A DNA stretch of 63,684 nt from Caryophanales bacterium UBA2298 (GCA_002345425.1 DDWA01000038.1:30195-93878), one strand, 5' to 3'; positions 1 through 9,129 are shown, counted from the stretch's first letter. The notes: generated from the letters alone by a model not told the origin. Translations and numbers: made by a program.

Positions 1-19
1 TTTTATATAGGAGGAGAAA

Positions 20-442
20 ATGAAAAGTTTAACTATTGACAAAATCAATGTGGGTGACAAAGCCGAAACAAAAAAACAATTTAGTGAAACGGATGTTTTA
101 GACTTTGCTAAAATATCGACTGATTTTAACCCGGCACACGTGAACAAGGAATATGCTAAAAAAACAATGTTTAAAAAACAAATTGTGCATGGAATGTTGG
201 TTGGATCGTTGTTTAGTTCTATCTTTGGTGTACAGTTACCGGGGTTAGGAAGCATCTATACTAAACAGTCTCTCAAGTTTGTGAAACCTGTTTATTTTGG
301 CGATAAAATCACCGCAACTGTGACTGTGAGAGAATTGATTTTAGAAAGAAACAGGGTCGTATTTGATTGTGAAGCAAGAAATCAAAATAATGAAGTTGTT
401 ATCATAGGGGAAGCGGAAATCATGCCGCCTAAAGAAGGATAA
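20..442 (+). CDS. MaoC-family (R)-specific enoyl-CoA hydratase
   Basis: A 140-residue single hotdog-fold hydratase of the MaoC/PhaJ type, the usual length for the family. The catalytic Asp-His pair is seen as D35-F-N-P-A-H40, followed by the family motif VHGML at 56-60. These enzymes interconvert (R)-3-hydroxyacyl-CoA and trans-2-enoyl-CoA. A good RBS (GGAGG) sits seven bases before the ATG. It lies 3 bp upstream of the CoA-transferase genes, so a role on crotonyl-CoA/3-hydroxybutyryl-CoA in the lysine-to-butyrate branch is likely, but the substrate is inferred from context. The operon probably begins upstream of the window. Confidence 0.85.
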   Translation: MKSLTIDKINVGDKAETKKQFSETDVLDFAKISTDFNPAHVNKEYAKKTMFKKQIVHGMLVGSLFSSIFGVQLPGLGSIYTKQSLKFVKPVYFGDKITATVTVRELILERNRVVFDCEARNQNNEVVIIGEAEIMPPKEG

Positions 443-445
443 AAT

Positions 446-1099
446 ATGAAAGATTTTATAAAAAAAGATAAATTTATTAGGATATTAAAAGATGAAATGG
501 TTGTTTTAGTAGGTGGATTTTTAACTAATGGAACTCCCGAAACTTTAGTTGATTTGATGGTTGAATCAGGTGTAAAGAATTTAACTGTCATATGTAATGA
601 TGGTGGATTTACTGATAAAGGAGTAGGAAAACTTATTGTTAATAATCAAGTAAAAAAATTAATTGCTTCTCATATTGGCACAAATCCTTATGTGGGACAA
701 TTGATGCAAGAAAATAGAATCGAAGTAGAATTAGTTCCTCAAGGAACTCTTGCTGAAAGAATCAGAGCTTATGGAGCTGGTTTAGGGGGAGTGCTTACTC
801 CTACAGGGTTAGATACAATTGTAGAAGTAGGGAAACAAATTATTGAAGTTCAAGGTAAGAAATATCTTTTAGAAGAAGCTTTAGGAGCTGATTTGGCTTT
901 GATTGGTGGAGCAGTAGCTGATAAGTATGGAAACCTTAAATATATTGAAACGATGAGAAATTTTAATCCAGTTATGGCAACAGCCGCAGAGGTAGTTGTT
1001 GTAGAACCTTATAAAATCATTGAAGAGATAAACCCTGAAGACGTTATAACTCCATTTCCTTTTGTTGACTATATTTTGGTAGGTGAAAATGATGAATGA
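446..1099 (+). CDS. atoD: Butyryl-CoA:acetoacetate CoA-transferase, alpha subunit
   Basis: A 217-residue class I CoA-transferase alpha subunit. Visible family motifs are the glycine-rich GGFLTNGTP (23-31), the IGTNP segment and the PQGTLAERIRAYGAG segment that closes on the CoA. It pairs with the beta subunit whose start overlaps its end. In lysine fermentation this enzyme moves CoA from butyryl-CoA to the acetoacetate released by Kce, giving butyrate and acetoacetyl-CoA. Class and subunit are clear; the substrate is assigned from the neighbouring kal, kce and kdd genes. It ends in TGA. Confidence 0.88.
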   Translation: MKDFIKKDKFIRILKDEMVVLVGGFLTNGTPETLVDLMVESGVKNLTVICNDGGFTDKGVGKLIVNNQVKKLIASHIGTNPYVGQLMQENRIEVELVPQGTLAERIRAYGAGLGGVLTPTGLDTIVEVGKQIIEVQGKKYLLEEALGADLALIGGAVADKYGNLKYIETMRNFNPVMATAAEVVVVEPYKIIEEINPEDVITPFPFVDYILVGENDE

Positions 1100-1733
1100 T
1101 AAAGAAATAATTGCTTCAAGAATTGCTTTAGAACTTAGTGATGGAGATTTAGTAAATCTAGGAATTGGAATACCAACTTTAGTGGCCGATTACGTTCCTA
1201 AAGAAAAGAAAGTTACTTTTCAAGCTGAAAATGGCATCATTGGACTTGGTCCATTAACTGAAGAGGATACAAATATTGTTAATGCTGGAGGAATGAAAGC
1301 CTCGATTCAAAAGGGAGGAGCCTTTATAGATTCATTGACCTCATTTACTTTTATTAGAGGAGGTCATATTGACATTACAGTCTTAGGAGCTTTAGAAGTA
1401 GATCAAGAAGGCTCTATTGCCTCATGGATTATACCGGGGAAGAAAGTCCCGGGGATGGGCGGAGCCATGGATTTAGTAACAGGAGCTAAAAAAGTAATAA
1501 TTGCTTTGACTCATACTAATAAAGGCCAATCAAAAATTATGAAAAAATGTTCTCTACCTTTAACTGCAGCTCATCAAGCTAACCTAATAGTCACAGAAAT
1601 GGCGGTTTTAAGTGTTGAAAACGATGGACTACATTTGTTAGAAGTACATCCAGGTTACACAATTGATGATGTGGTTAAAGCCACGGATGCGGATTTAATT
1701 ATTAATAAAGTGGAAAGAATGAAAGGGGTTTAA
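1092..1733 (+). CDS. atoA: Butyryl-CoA:acetoacetate CoA-transferase, beta subunit
   Basis: About 213 residues, class I CoA-transferase beta subunit. The catalytic glutamate lies in QAENGIIGLGP, which corresponds to the (S)ENG motif that forms the glutamyl-CoA thioester. I choose the ATG at 1092 because the AGGTGA ribosome site at 1081-1086 is five bases upstream; GTG 1083 and ATG 1089 are in frame but too close to it. The start overlaps the stop of the alpha subunit (translational coupling). Works as a heteromer with AtoD on butyryl-CoA and acetoacetate in the cytoplasm. Confidence 0.88.
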   Translation: MNDKEIIASRIALELSDGDLVNLGIGIPTLVADYVPKEKKVTFQAENGIIGLGPLTEEDTNIVNAGGMKASIQKGGAFIDSLTSFTFIRGGHIDITVLGALEVDQEGSIASWIIPGKKVPGMGGAMDLVTGAKKVIIALTHTNKGQSKIMKKCSLPLTAAHQANLIVTEMAVLSVENDGLHLLEVHPGYTIDDVVKATDADLIINKVERMKGV

Positions 1734-1734
1734 A

Positions 1735-2121
1735 ATGAAAACTACATTTAAAGTTAGAATGTCTACTCAGGATGCTCATTATGGGGGCAATTTAGTTGAC
1801 GGAGCTAAAATATTAGCATTATTTGGTGATGCTGCTACTGAACTTTTAATTAGACTTGACGGAGATGAAGGCTTATTTAGAGCTTATGAATCAGTTGATT
1901 TTTTAGCGCCTATCTATGCTGGAGATTTCTTGGAAATTGAAGCTGAGATTGTTGAGGCAGGAAATACATCTAGAAAGATGGAATTTTATTGTTACAAAAT
2001 CATAGCAGCTAGACTAGAAATATCTCCTAGTGCTTGTGATGTTCTTGAGGAAAGAGTTTTAACCACCAAAGCTGTAGGAACTTGCATTGTTCCTAAGGAT
2101 CTTCAAAGATATGAAGGATAA
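1735..2121 (+). CDS. kal: 3-aminobutyryl-CoA ammonia-lyase
   Basis: A 128-residue hotdog-fold protein that I recognise as the lysine-fermentation enzyme Kal, which removes ammonia from L-3-aminobutyryl-CoA to give crotonyl-CoA. The N-terminal segment with AHYGGNLVDGA and the central YESVDFLAPIYAGD are typical of the family, and the length fits. It lies 1 bp after atoA and overlaps the chosen start of kce by 11 bp. Every neighbour belongs to the same pathway, which makes the assignment firm. Confidence 0.87.
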   Translation: MKTTFKVRMSTQDAHYGGNLVDGAKILALFGDAATELLIRLDGDEGLFRAYESVDFLAPIYAGDFLEIEAEIVEAGNTSRKMEFYCYKIIAARLEISPSACDVLEERVLTTKAVGTCIVPKDLQRYEG

Positions 2122-2938
2122 ACTTATAATTACATGTGCTATATCTGGCGCTGAAGTTACTAAAGAGCATAATCCAGCAGTTCCTTACACAGTTGATGAG
2201 ATGGTTGAAGCTGCTTATCAAGCATTTTTGGCTGGGGCGTCAATTATTCATCTTCATGCAAGAGAAGATGATGGGACGCCGACTCAGAAGAAAGAAAGAT
2301 ATTTAGAAATTTATCGAGCGATAAAGAAAAAATGCCCGGAATTGATAATACAAATTTCAACTGGAGGCGCGGTTGGAATGTCAAGAGAAGAACGTAGTGA
2401 TGTACTGAATATTAACCCGGAAATGGCAACTTTAGATTGCGGCACCCTAAATTTTGGCGGTGATGAAATATTCATAAATACGGAAAATGATATTATTTAT
2501 TTTGCAAATAAAATGAATCAGTTAAAGGTCATGTATGAAATGGAATGCTTTGAAAAAGGACATATTGACAGCACAAAAAGATTAATTAAAAAAGGCATTA
2601 TAAAAGGTCATTTACATTATAGCTTCGTTTTAGGTGTTAACGGTGGAATGACAGGCGAAGAAAGAGATTTTATCTTTTTAAAAGACAGTATACCAGAAGG
2701 CGCTACTTATAGTGTCGCTGGAATTGGAAAATATGAATTTACTTTAGCTGAACTTTCAATCATACATGGAGGTCATGTAAGAGTGGGTTTAGAAGATAAC
2801 ATTTACCTTGATAAAGGTGTTTTAGCAAAGTCAAATAGAGAGTTAGTTGAAAAAGTAGTTGAATTAGCAAAGAAACATAATCGTGAAATAGCTAATCCTA
2901 AAGAAACAAGAAAAATATTACAAATGGGAGAGAAATAA
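2111..2938 (+). CDS. kce: 3-keto-5-aminohexanoate cleavage enzyme (BKACE)
   Basis: About 275 residues of the beta-keto acid cleavage (DUF849) family. It condenses 3-keto-5-aminohexanoate with acetyl-CoA to give 3-aminobutyryl-CoA and acetoacetate. The TIM-barrel Zn-binding HLH motif (H47, H49) and the following AREDDG are visible, with the QISTGGA strand further on. I use the ATG at 2111, giving an N-terminus MKDKLIITCAISGAEV as in the family, instead of the upstream in-frame start at 2087, which would add eight unconserved residues. It overlaps the end of kal, as expected in a coupled operon. Confidence 0.9.
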   Translation: MKDKLIITCAISGAEVTKEHNPAVPYTVDEMVEAAYQAFLAGASIIHLHAREDDGTPTQKKERYLEIYRAIKKKCPELIIQISTGGAVGMSREERSDVLNINPEMATLDCGTLNFGGDEIFINTENDIIYFANKMNQLKVMYEMECFEKGHIDSTKRLIKKGIIKGHLHYSFVLGVNGGMTGEERDFIFLKDSIPEGATYSVAGIGKYEFTLAELSIIHGGHVRVGLEDNIYLDKGVLAKSNRELVEKVVELAKKHNREIANPKETRKILQMGEK

Positions 2939-2939
2939 G

Positions 2940-3980
2940 ATGAATAATTTATGTAAATATGGAACACACAGAGTAATTTTTCCGTTAGGAACTTTACCTC
3001 AAACAGCAGATAAGATCAATAACGAAATGGTATGCCAAGATAATGAAATATTAGTTGATGTAGATACACTGAATATAGATTCAGCATCTTTCACACAAAT
3101 CAAAAATGCTTGTGAAAGTAATATTGAGAAGATGAAAGAAATGATCGAAAACATCGTAAACAATAAGGGGAAGATGCAAAATCCAGTTACGGGCAGTGGC
3201 GGGATGTTTTTGGGAAGAATAAAAGAAATAGGTAAGAACCTTCAAGTTGATATTAAACTAGGAGATAAAATTACTTCACTTGTTTCTCTGTCTTTAACAC
3301 CATTAAAAATAGAAAAAATCTTAAGTATTGATTTGTCGAAAGATCAAGTTAATATTATTGGTCAAGCTATTCTATTTGAGACAGGAATCTATGCAAAAAT
3401 ACCATCAGATTTACCAGCAAATATTGTTTTATCTGCACTTGACGTTGCCGGAGCCGCAGCTCAGGTTGAAAAACTAGTGAAAAAAGATGACAATGTTTTA
3501 ATTTTAGGTGCTGGTGGCAAATCTGGAATTCTTTGTGCATATCAAGCTAAAAAGAGCGCGGGTAAGAATGGTAAAGTAGTTGCTTTGATTCATTCAAATA
3601 GACATCGTGAAGATTTAGAAAAACTAGGAGTATGTGATCATATTATCGTCGGCGATGCTACAAAACCAATGGATATTTATAATTTAGTTAAAGAAGTAGT
3701 TCCAGAATTGATTGACGTTACCATTAATGTTGTTAATGTACCAAACACGGAAATGACATCAATTTTACCTACTAAAAGCTCTGGCACTATTTATTTCTTT
3801 TCAATGGCGACATCTTTCACTAAAGCTGCTTTGGGAGCTGAAGGTATTGCTTCAGAAGCTTTGATGATTATCGGTAATGGTTATACAAAAAATCATGCTG
3901 AATTTACATTAAATCTTTTAAGGGAATCTAAGGTTTTATATCAGATCTTTAAAGAAAGATACGGAAGTGATCAAGTATGA
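2940..3980 (+). CDS. kdd: L-erythro-3,5-diaminohexanoate dehydrogenase
   Basis: A 346-residue NAD(P)-dependent dehydrogenase that oxidatively deaminates 3,5-diaminohexanoate to 3-keto-5-aminohexanoate. The nucleotide-binding glycine motif GAGGKSG lies at 190-196, after an N-terminal substrate domain with GSGGMFLG near 85-92. It lies one base after kce and overlaps kamA by four bases. Fold and position identify it as Kdd rather than a generic alcohol dehydrogenase; no zinc-binding cysteine cluster of the ADH type is seen. Confidence 0.88.
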   Translation: MNNLCKYGTHRVIFPLGTLPQTADKINNEMVCQDNEILVDVDTLNIDSASFTQIKNACESNIEKMKEMIENIVNNKGKMQNPVTGSGGMFLGRIKEIGKNLQVDIKLGDKITSLVSLSLTPLKIEKILSIDLSKDQVNIIGQAILFETGIYAKIPSDLPANIVLSALDVAGAAAQVEKLVKKDDNVLILGAGGKSGILCAYQAKKSAGKNGKVVALIHSNRHREDLEKLGVCDHIIVGDATKPMDIYNLVKEVVPELIDVTINVVNVPNTEMTSILPTKSSGTIYFFSMATSFTKAALGAEGIASEALMIIGNGYTKNHAEFTLNLLRESKVLYQIFKERYGSDQV

Positions 3981-5224
3981 AAATAACTAATGACAGTTAT
4001 TTGATAAGAAAAGCAAAATATTTCCCCAATGTTAGTGATGACGATTGGTCTGATTGGCATTGGCAAGTAAGAAATAGAATCAAAACTGTAGATGAATTAG
4101 CGAAATATATCAATTTGACCGAAAAAGAAATGAATGATATATCTAGCGTACTTTCAAAGTTTAGAATGGCAATCACACCTTACTATTTATGTCTTATAGA
4201 TCCTGACAATGTTGATTGTCCGATTAGAAAACAAGCGGTACCTAGTTTATATGAGATGAATGTTGGAAAAAATGATATGTTAGACCCTCTTGCCGAAGAC
4301 ACTGATTCACCAGTTCCTGGGCTAACACATCGCTATCCGGATCGAGTTTTGTTTTTAATTACCGATATGTGTTCCATGTATTGCAGACATTGTACAAGAA
4401 GGAGATTTGCTGGTCAACATGATCAAAGAATGCCTCAAGATCGAATTGATTTGGCCATAGAATATATCAGAGAACACAAAGAAGTAAGGGATGTTTTACT
4501 ATCTGGTGGAGACGCTTTGTTAGTAAGTGATGAAATTCTTGAAGATATAATTAAAAAATTAAGAGAAATTGATCATGTTGAAGTTATTAGATTAGGAACT
4601 AGAACTCCTGTGGTTCTGCCGCAAAGAATAACTCAAGAATTTGTCGATATGTTAAAAAAATATCATCCAATTTGGTTAAATACACATTTTAACCATTATG
4701 ATGAAATTACTATGGAGTCAAAACAAGCAATTGATCGTATGGCTGATGCAGGTATTCCTCTTGGCAATCAATCTGTGCTTTTACGAGGCATTAATGATTC
4801 AGTTGAAACCATGAGAATACTAGTGCAAAGATTAGCTTATATAAGGGTAAGACCTTATTACATTTATCAATGTGACTTGTCTTTAGGAATAGAACATTTT
4901 CGTACTCCAGTTTCAAAAGGAATTGAAATCATAGAAGGTTTAAGAGGCCACACATCGGGATATTGTGTTCCAACTTTCGTGATTGACGCTCCTGGCGGAG
5001 GAGGCAAAATTCCAGTTATGCCAAATTATGTTATATCTCAAGCTCCTGGAAAGATAGTCTTAAGAAATTATGAAGGCGTTATTTCGACTTACTCAGAGCC
5101 TACAAATTATGAAAACAAGGATAATTACGAAGGCGCTAATGGTGTTAGCGGGCTTTTAGCTGGGAAAAAAGTCTCTTTAGAACCAAAAGATTTAGAAAGA
5201 AGGAAAAGGACATTAAAAGATTAA
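3977..5224 (+). CDS. kamA: L-lysine 2,3-aminomutase (radical SAM)
   Basis: A 415-residue radical SAM/PLP enzyme that converts L-lysine to L-beta-lysine. The [4Fe-4S] cysteines are C132, C136 and C139 in MCSMYCRHC. The PLP lysine is K344 in the PGGGGK segment. The two aspartates that hold the epsilon-amino group of lysine in the clostridial enzyme are present with constant offset (D300 and D337), which separates it from glutamate 2,3-aminomutase, where they are replaced. It overlaps kdd by 4 bp. The reading frame of the next gene appears to start inside its last codons. Confidence 0.95.
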   Translation: MKITNDSYLIRKAKYFPNVSDDDWSDWHWQVRNRIKTVDELAKYINLTEKEMNDISSVLSKFRMAITPYYLCLIDPDNVDCPIRKQAVPSLYEMNVGKNDMLDPLAEDTDSPVPGLTHRYPDRVLFLITDMCSMYCRHCTRRRFAGQHDQRMPQDRIDLAIEYIREHKEVRDVLLSGGDALLVSDEILEDIIKKLREIDHVEVIRLGTRTPVVLPQRITQEFVDMLKKYHPIWLNTHFNHYDEITMESKQAIDRMADAGIPLGNQSVLLRGINDSVETMRILVQRLAYIRVRPYYIYQCDLSLGIEHFRTPVSKGIEIIEGLRGHTSGYCVPTFVIDAPGGGGKIPVMPNYVISQAPGKIVLRNYEGVISTYSEPTNYENKDNYEGANGVSGLLAGKKVSLEPKDLERRKRTLKD

Positions 5225-6210
5225 ATGACACATTAAATGAATTTAAAGTAATAAGTTTCGTCGGTAATGTCAAAAATGCTGGTAAAACTACAGTTATGAA
5301 TTCCTATTTAAAATATCTTAACTATAATAATATAGCCATCACATCGATTGGCTTAGATGGTGAAGAAATTGATCAAGTGACTTTGCTTGAGAAACCTCAA
5401 ATAATTGTTAAAGAGGGATATTATATTGCTACCGCAAATGAAACTTTAACCAATTTTACTTGTAAATATGCAGTCGTAAAAGAAACTAATATACATACTT
5501 CTATTGGTAAAGTTATCATTGTTAAGATATTGTCTGAAGGAAAAGCTTTAGTTGCTGGACCGGCAAAAGTTAATGATATGGCGGAACTTATAAATCAGTT
5601 AAACAACTATCAATTATCCAAGATTTTAATTGATGGCGCTTTTTCACGACAAGTATTTGTGAAAATAAGCCAAGCGACAGTTTTGGTTATTGGCGCTAAT
5701 TATTCACGAAACATTGATTTAGTTGTTAGAGATGCCAGTTTAACTTACCGAAAATTAAGTTTAAAACCAAATCCAAATTACAAATTTTATTCAAACGATA
5801 AAATTATTTTAGTAGATTTTAACGGAAATTATCAAAAATTACCATATGCTAGTATCATTGGAAATGTTGAAGATTTTTTCTCTAACTCATTCAACGATAT
5901 CAAAGCTGTATATTTCCCTAAATCTCTAACGAATTTATTTGTTGAAAAACTAATATCGGAAAGAAAAAGATGTAAATTCAATATAATTTTGGATTCTGCA
6001 GTTAATATTCAAATAAAAGATGACCTTTTGAATAAATTATTTCTGTTGGATAATGAATTATATGTAGTTAATCCAATTAATCTTGCACTTATTTGTTATA
6101 ACCCATTTTCACCAAAAGGATATGAATTTAATGACGAAGAATTTAAAAAGAAGTTAGAATTTGTATTTAATAAAGAAGTTATAAATGTTTTAAAGGATGG
6201 TTCAAAATGA
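5212..6210 (+). CDS. kamB: KamB-like P-loop protein, likely lysine 5,6-aminomutase reactivation factor
   Basis: The first ATG of this frame is at 5296 (304 residues), but the frame is open upstream and encodes ISFVGNVKNAGKTTV just before it, a nucleotide-binding P-loop (AGKTT). The ATG start would remove that loop. No ATG, GTG or TTG exists upstream in frame. The best candidate is ATT at 5212, seven bases after an AAGAAGGA ribosome site, giving 332 residues and a 13-bp overlap with kamA. Position between kamA and kamD matches the KamB reactivase subunit of lysine fermenters; the name rests mainly on that context. I see no KamC partner. The start and the function are both tentative. Confidence 0.55.
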   Translation: MKRLNDTLNEFKVISFVGNVKNAGKTTVMNSYLKYLNYNNIAITSIGLDGEEIDQVTLLEKPQIIVKEGYYIATANETLTNFTCKYAVVKETNIHTSIGKVIIVKILSEGKALVAGPAKVNDMAELINQLNNYQLSKILIDGAFSRQVFVKISQATVLVIGANYSRNIDLVVRDASLTYRKLSLKPNPNYKFYSNDKIILVDFNGNYQKLPYASIIGNVEDFFSNSFNDIKAVYFPKSLTNLFVEKLISERKRCKFNIILDSAVNIQIKDDLLNKLFLLDNELYVVNPINLALICYNPFSPKGYEFNDEEFKKKLEFVFNKEVINVLKDGSK

Positions 6211-7763
6211 ATAAATTAAATTTAAATCAGACACAAATAGAATCATGCAGAAAATATGCTAATATAATAGCTAATGATGTTCAAGAATTCATAAACAAAC
6301 ATACTACAGTCAGTGTAGAAAGAACAGTTTTAAGATTGTTGGGTGTGGATGGTGTTGATGATTTTTCAGCGCCTATTCCAAACAGATTAGTAGATGATGT
6401 TATCAAAAATGGTGATATTAGTTTAGGGATTAGCATTTATATCGCTAGTGCACTAACTTCCACAAAATTGAGTTTGGACGATTTTGTTACTTACTATATA
6501 AATAATAATATAAGTATTTGTGATTATGATTTAGTTGATAAAGCTAGCACATTCAAGATACTTAAACCTTATTATGAAGCGAATTTAACTAAAATCAGAG
6601 ATAATAAAATTATCAGAGAAAATTATATTAAAAAATATCCTCGTGAAAAAACTGATATTTATGTTATAGTTGCTACTGGAAATATTGACGAAGATGTTAT
6701 TCAAGCTGTTTCTGCAGCCAAAGCGGGAGCCGATATTATAGCTGTGATAAGGTCAACTGGGCAATCTCTATTAGATTATGTTCCTTATGGTAAGACTACT
6801 GAAGGTTTTGGTGGCACATTTGCTACTCAGGAAAACTTTAAAATCATGCGTGCAGCTTTGGACAAAGTAAGTGAGGAAGAAAAAAGATACATATATTTGG
6901 TAAATTATGCTTCTGGTTTATGTATGCCCGAAATTGCATGTATGGGAGCTTTAGAACGCTTAGATGTTTTATTGAACGATAGTATGTATGGAATTATTTT
7001 TAGAGATATTAATATGAAGAGAACTTTTGTTGATCAATATTTTTCTCGTCTTATTAATGCTTATTCTGGTATTATTATAAATACGGGTGAGGATAATTAC
7101 TTAACTACAGCAGATGCTGTTGAAGAAGCGCATACTGTTACAGCTTCGCAATTTATTAACGAAGCATTTGCAAAACTTGCACATTTACCAAATAAATTAA
7201 TGGGTTTAGGTCATGCATTTGAAATAGATCCTGAAGTTGAAGATAGTTTTGTTTTGGAATTAGCTCAAGCTCAATTGGCTAGAGAAATTTTCCCAGAAGC
7301 GCCATTAAAGTATATGCCACCAACCAAACACATTAATGGAAATATCTTTAGAGCATATCAACAAAACGCGATGTTCAACATGGTCACAACGATGACAAAT
7401 CAATCAATTCATTTATTGGGAATGATGACAGAAGCAATTCATACTCCTTATATGTCAGATCGTTATCTAGCAATAAAAAATGCAAAGATGATACAAAGAT
7501 CTATGAAATCTTTGGGAGATGAAATTCTCTATAAAGAAAATGGTGCTATTCAAAATCGCGCGAAGGAAGTATTGAATAATGCCGAAAAACTGCTGAAACA
7601 GATAGCTAACGACGGAATGTTTAATAGTTTGTCGAATGGTGTCTTTGCTCAAACAAAAAGAACTATGACTGGCGGTAAAGGTTTAGGTGGCGTTTTTAAA
7701 AAGAGTGATAATTACATAAATGTTGTCCTAGAAAAGATGGAGGAATCATTTAATGAAGATTAA
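6207..7763 (+). CDS. kamD: Lysine 5,6-aminomutase, alpha subunit
   Basis: A 518-residue alpha subunit of the adenosylcobalamin- and PLP-dependent D-lysine/beta-lysine 5,6-aminomutase, which moves the terminal amino group to give 3,5-diaminohexanoate. The TIM-barrel part contains the family segments IRSTGQSLLDYVPYG and KTTEGFGGTFATQENF, and the length agrees with the clostridial subunit. It overlaps its neighbours by 4 bp and 11 bp, so it is translationally coupled to kamE, with which it forms the heterotetramer. Confidence 0.94.
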   Translation: MNKLNLNQTQIESCRKYANIIANDVQEFINKHTTVSVERTVLRLLGVDGVDDFSAPIPNRLVDDVIKNGDISLGISIYIASALTSTKLSLDDFVTYYINNNISICDYDLVDKASTFKILKPYYEANLTKIRDNKIIRENYIKKYPREKTDIYVIVATGNIDEDVIQAVSAAKAGADIIAVIRSTGQSLLDYVPYGKTTEGFGGTFATQENFKIMRAALDKVSEEEKRYIYLVNYASGLCMPEIACMGALERLDVLLNDSMYGIIFRDINMKRTFVDQYFSRLINAYSGIIINTGEDNYLTTADAVEEAHTVTASQFINEAFAKLAHLPNKLMGLGHAFEIDPEVEDSFVLELAQAQLAREIFPEAPLKYMPPTKHINGNIFRAYQQNAMFNMVTTMTNQSIHLLGMMTEAIHTPYMSDRYLAIKNAKMIQRSMKSLGDEILYKENGAIQNRAKEVLNNAEKLLKQIANDGMFNSLSNGVFAQTKRTMTGGKGLGGVFKKSDNYINVVLEKMEESFNED

Positions 7764-8490
7764 ACCTTACGGTGATACTTTTAATGACGGTAAAGTTCAA
7801 GTTAGTTTCACTTTACCCGTATCAAAAACCGCGAAAGGAATTGCTGCTGCTAAAGAACTTGCTAAAAGCATGGGTTTGATTGCCCCTGCAGTTGTTCATG
7901 CAGAAGCTATCAGTGATGAATTTAGTTTTTATATATTATATGGAAGTACTAAAGCAGTGGTTGAGTTTGATAATATCCAAGTTGAAGAAATAACTTCTAC
8001 AACACTTTCGAGAGAAAAGATAGAAGATTTGATTAAAAAGGAATTTGGAAGAAATTTAGTTTTTGTTGGTGCTTCTACAGGAACTGATGCACATACGGTT
8101 GGAATTGATGCTATAATGAATATGAAAGGCTTTGCTGGACATTATGGTTTAGAAAGATATCATGGTATTTCTGCATACAATTTAGGATCACAAGTGACTA
8201 ACGAAGATTTTGTAAAATTTGCTAGAGAAAATAACGCTGATGTTTTACTGGTGTCACAAACTGTGACGCAAAAAGAAGTGCATTTAAAAAATATGATTGA
8301 TTTAGTAGAATTATTAGAGTCAGAAGGCTTAAGAGATCATATTGTACTTATAGCTGGTGGAGCAAGGGTTACACACTCATTGGCTAAAGAATTGGGATAT
8401 GATGCTGGATTTGGTCCAGGAAGTTATGCAGAAGATGTTGCCACGTTTGCAGTAACTACTATGATAAATAAAAAAAGAGGTGAAAATTAA
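7753..8490 (+). CDS. kamE: Lysine 5,6-aminomutase, beta subunit (B12- and PLP-binding)
   Basis: A 245-residue beta subunit with a C-terminal Rossmann B12 domain. The base-off/His-on cobalamin motif DxHxxG appears as D112-A-H114-T-V-G. K125, eleven residues after that histidine, corresponds to the lysine that forms the internal aldimine with PLP in the clostridial enzyme (same spacing of His and Lys). The N-terminal dimerisation domain precedes it. The gene overlaps kamD and is followed immediately by the adenosyltransferase that makes its cofactor. Confidence 0.95.
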   Translation: MKIKPYGDTFNDGKVQVSFTLPVSKTAKGIAAAKELAKSMGLIAPAVVHAEAISDEFSFYILYGSTKAVVEFDNIQVEEITSTTLSREKIEDLIKKEFGRNLVFVGASTGTDAHTVGIDAIMNMKGFAGHYGLERYHGISAYNLGSQVTNEDFVKFARENNADVLLVSQTVTQKEVHLKNMIDLVELLESEGLRDHIVLIAGGARVTHSLAKELGYDAGFGPGSYAEDVATFAVTTMINKKRGEN

Positions 8491-9015
8491 ATGCCTATTG
8501 ATAAATTAAAACATATAGCTACTAAATATGGAGATTCTGGGTTGTCAAAAAATTTTGAAAATAAGAGTTTTAAAAAAACTCACATTTTGTTTGAAACTTT
8601 GGGAACAATGGATGAACTAAGTTCTTATTTGGGCTTGTGTTTTCATTATTGTAAATTAGATTTTCTAAAGGCAATTCAAATGAATCTTCAAAATATCAAT
8701 TCTTTAATAGCGAGTGAATATAACTCAGATCTTTATAATATAATTACCCAAATAAAAGAAGAAGATGTACTGGTTTTAGAGAATATTATACAAGGATATT
8801 TAGACTTGAAACCTCTAGAAGCTAAATTTTATCTTCCTGGAAGCGAAAAAACGGAAGCCGGAGCTTATGTTGATATCGCTAGAACTGTGGCAAGAAAAGC
8901 GGAAAGAAAGCTTAACGCTTTCGTTGAACATGAGCAAAGAAAAGATTTAGAAATAGCAAAAAAGTACTTAAATCGATTAAGTGATTATCTTTTTGTACTA
9001 TCATTTAATGTATAA
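8491..9015 (+). CDS. PduO-type cob(I)alamin adenosyltransferase
   Basis: A 174-residue ATP:cob(I)alamin adenosyltransferase of the PduO/EutT-unrelated trimeric type. Seen motifs: TKYGDSGLS near the N-terminus (ATP binding), GTMDELSSYLG, the LPGSEK segment, ARTVARKAER and the C-terminal YLNRLSDYLFVLS. It makes adenosylcobalamin, needed both by KamDE just upstream and by glutamate mutase just downstream. It starts directly at the end of kamE and closes the lysine operon, since a new promoter follows. Confidence 0.92.
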   Translation: MPIDKLKHIATKYGDSGLSKNFENKSFKKTHILFETLGTMDELSSYLGLCFHYCKLDFLKAIQMNLQNINSLIASEYNSDLYNIITQIKEEDVLVLENIIQGYLDLKPLEAKFYLPGSEKTEAGAYVDIARTVARKAERKLNAFVEHEQRKDLEIAKKYLNRLSDYLFVLSFNV

Positions 9016-9057
9016 ATTTACACTTGAAATTTTATGGTCAATTTCTGAGATTTTTCC

Positions 9058-9086
9058 TTTAAATCTTATATCGACTATGTTATAAT
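9058..9086 (+). promoter_or_regulatory. Promoter of the glutamate-mutase operon
   Basis: An extended -10 (TG-N-TATAAT, hexamer 9081-9086) with a weak -35 TTTAAA 17 bp upstream (9058-9063). It lies in the only sizeable gap between the lysine and glutamate halves of the cluster, which suggests that they can be transcribed separately. Confidence 0.6.
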
Positions 9087-9129
9087 GTTATATGTTATAA
9101 AAACGCTTACAAAATACAGGGAGATTAGT

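Noticed and set aside
3977..5224. Glutamate 2,3-aminomutase instead of lysine 2,3-aminomutase
   Set aside because: Both aspartates that bind the lysine side-chain amino group (D300, D337) are present, and the gene lies in a lysine-fermentation operon.
9016..9129. Cobalamin riboswitch before the glutamate mutase genes
   Set aside because: The gap is too short, and no B12-box-like conserved sequence or suitable structure is visible; only a promoter is.
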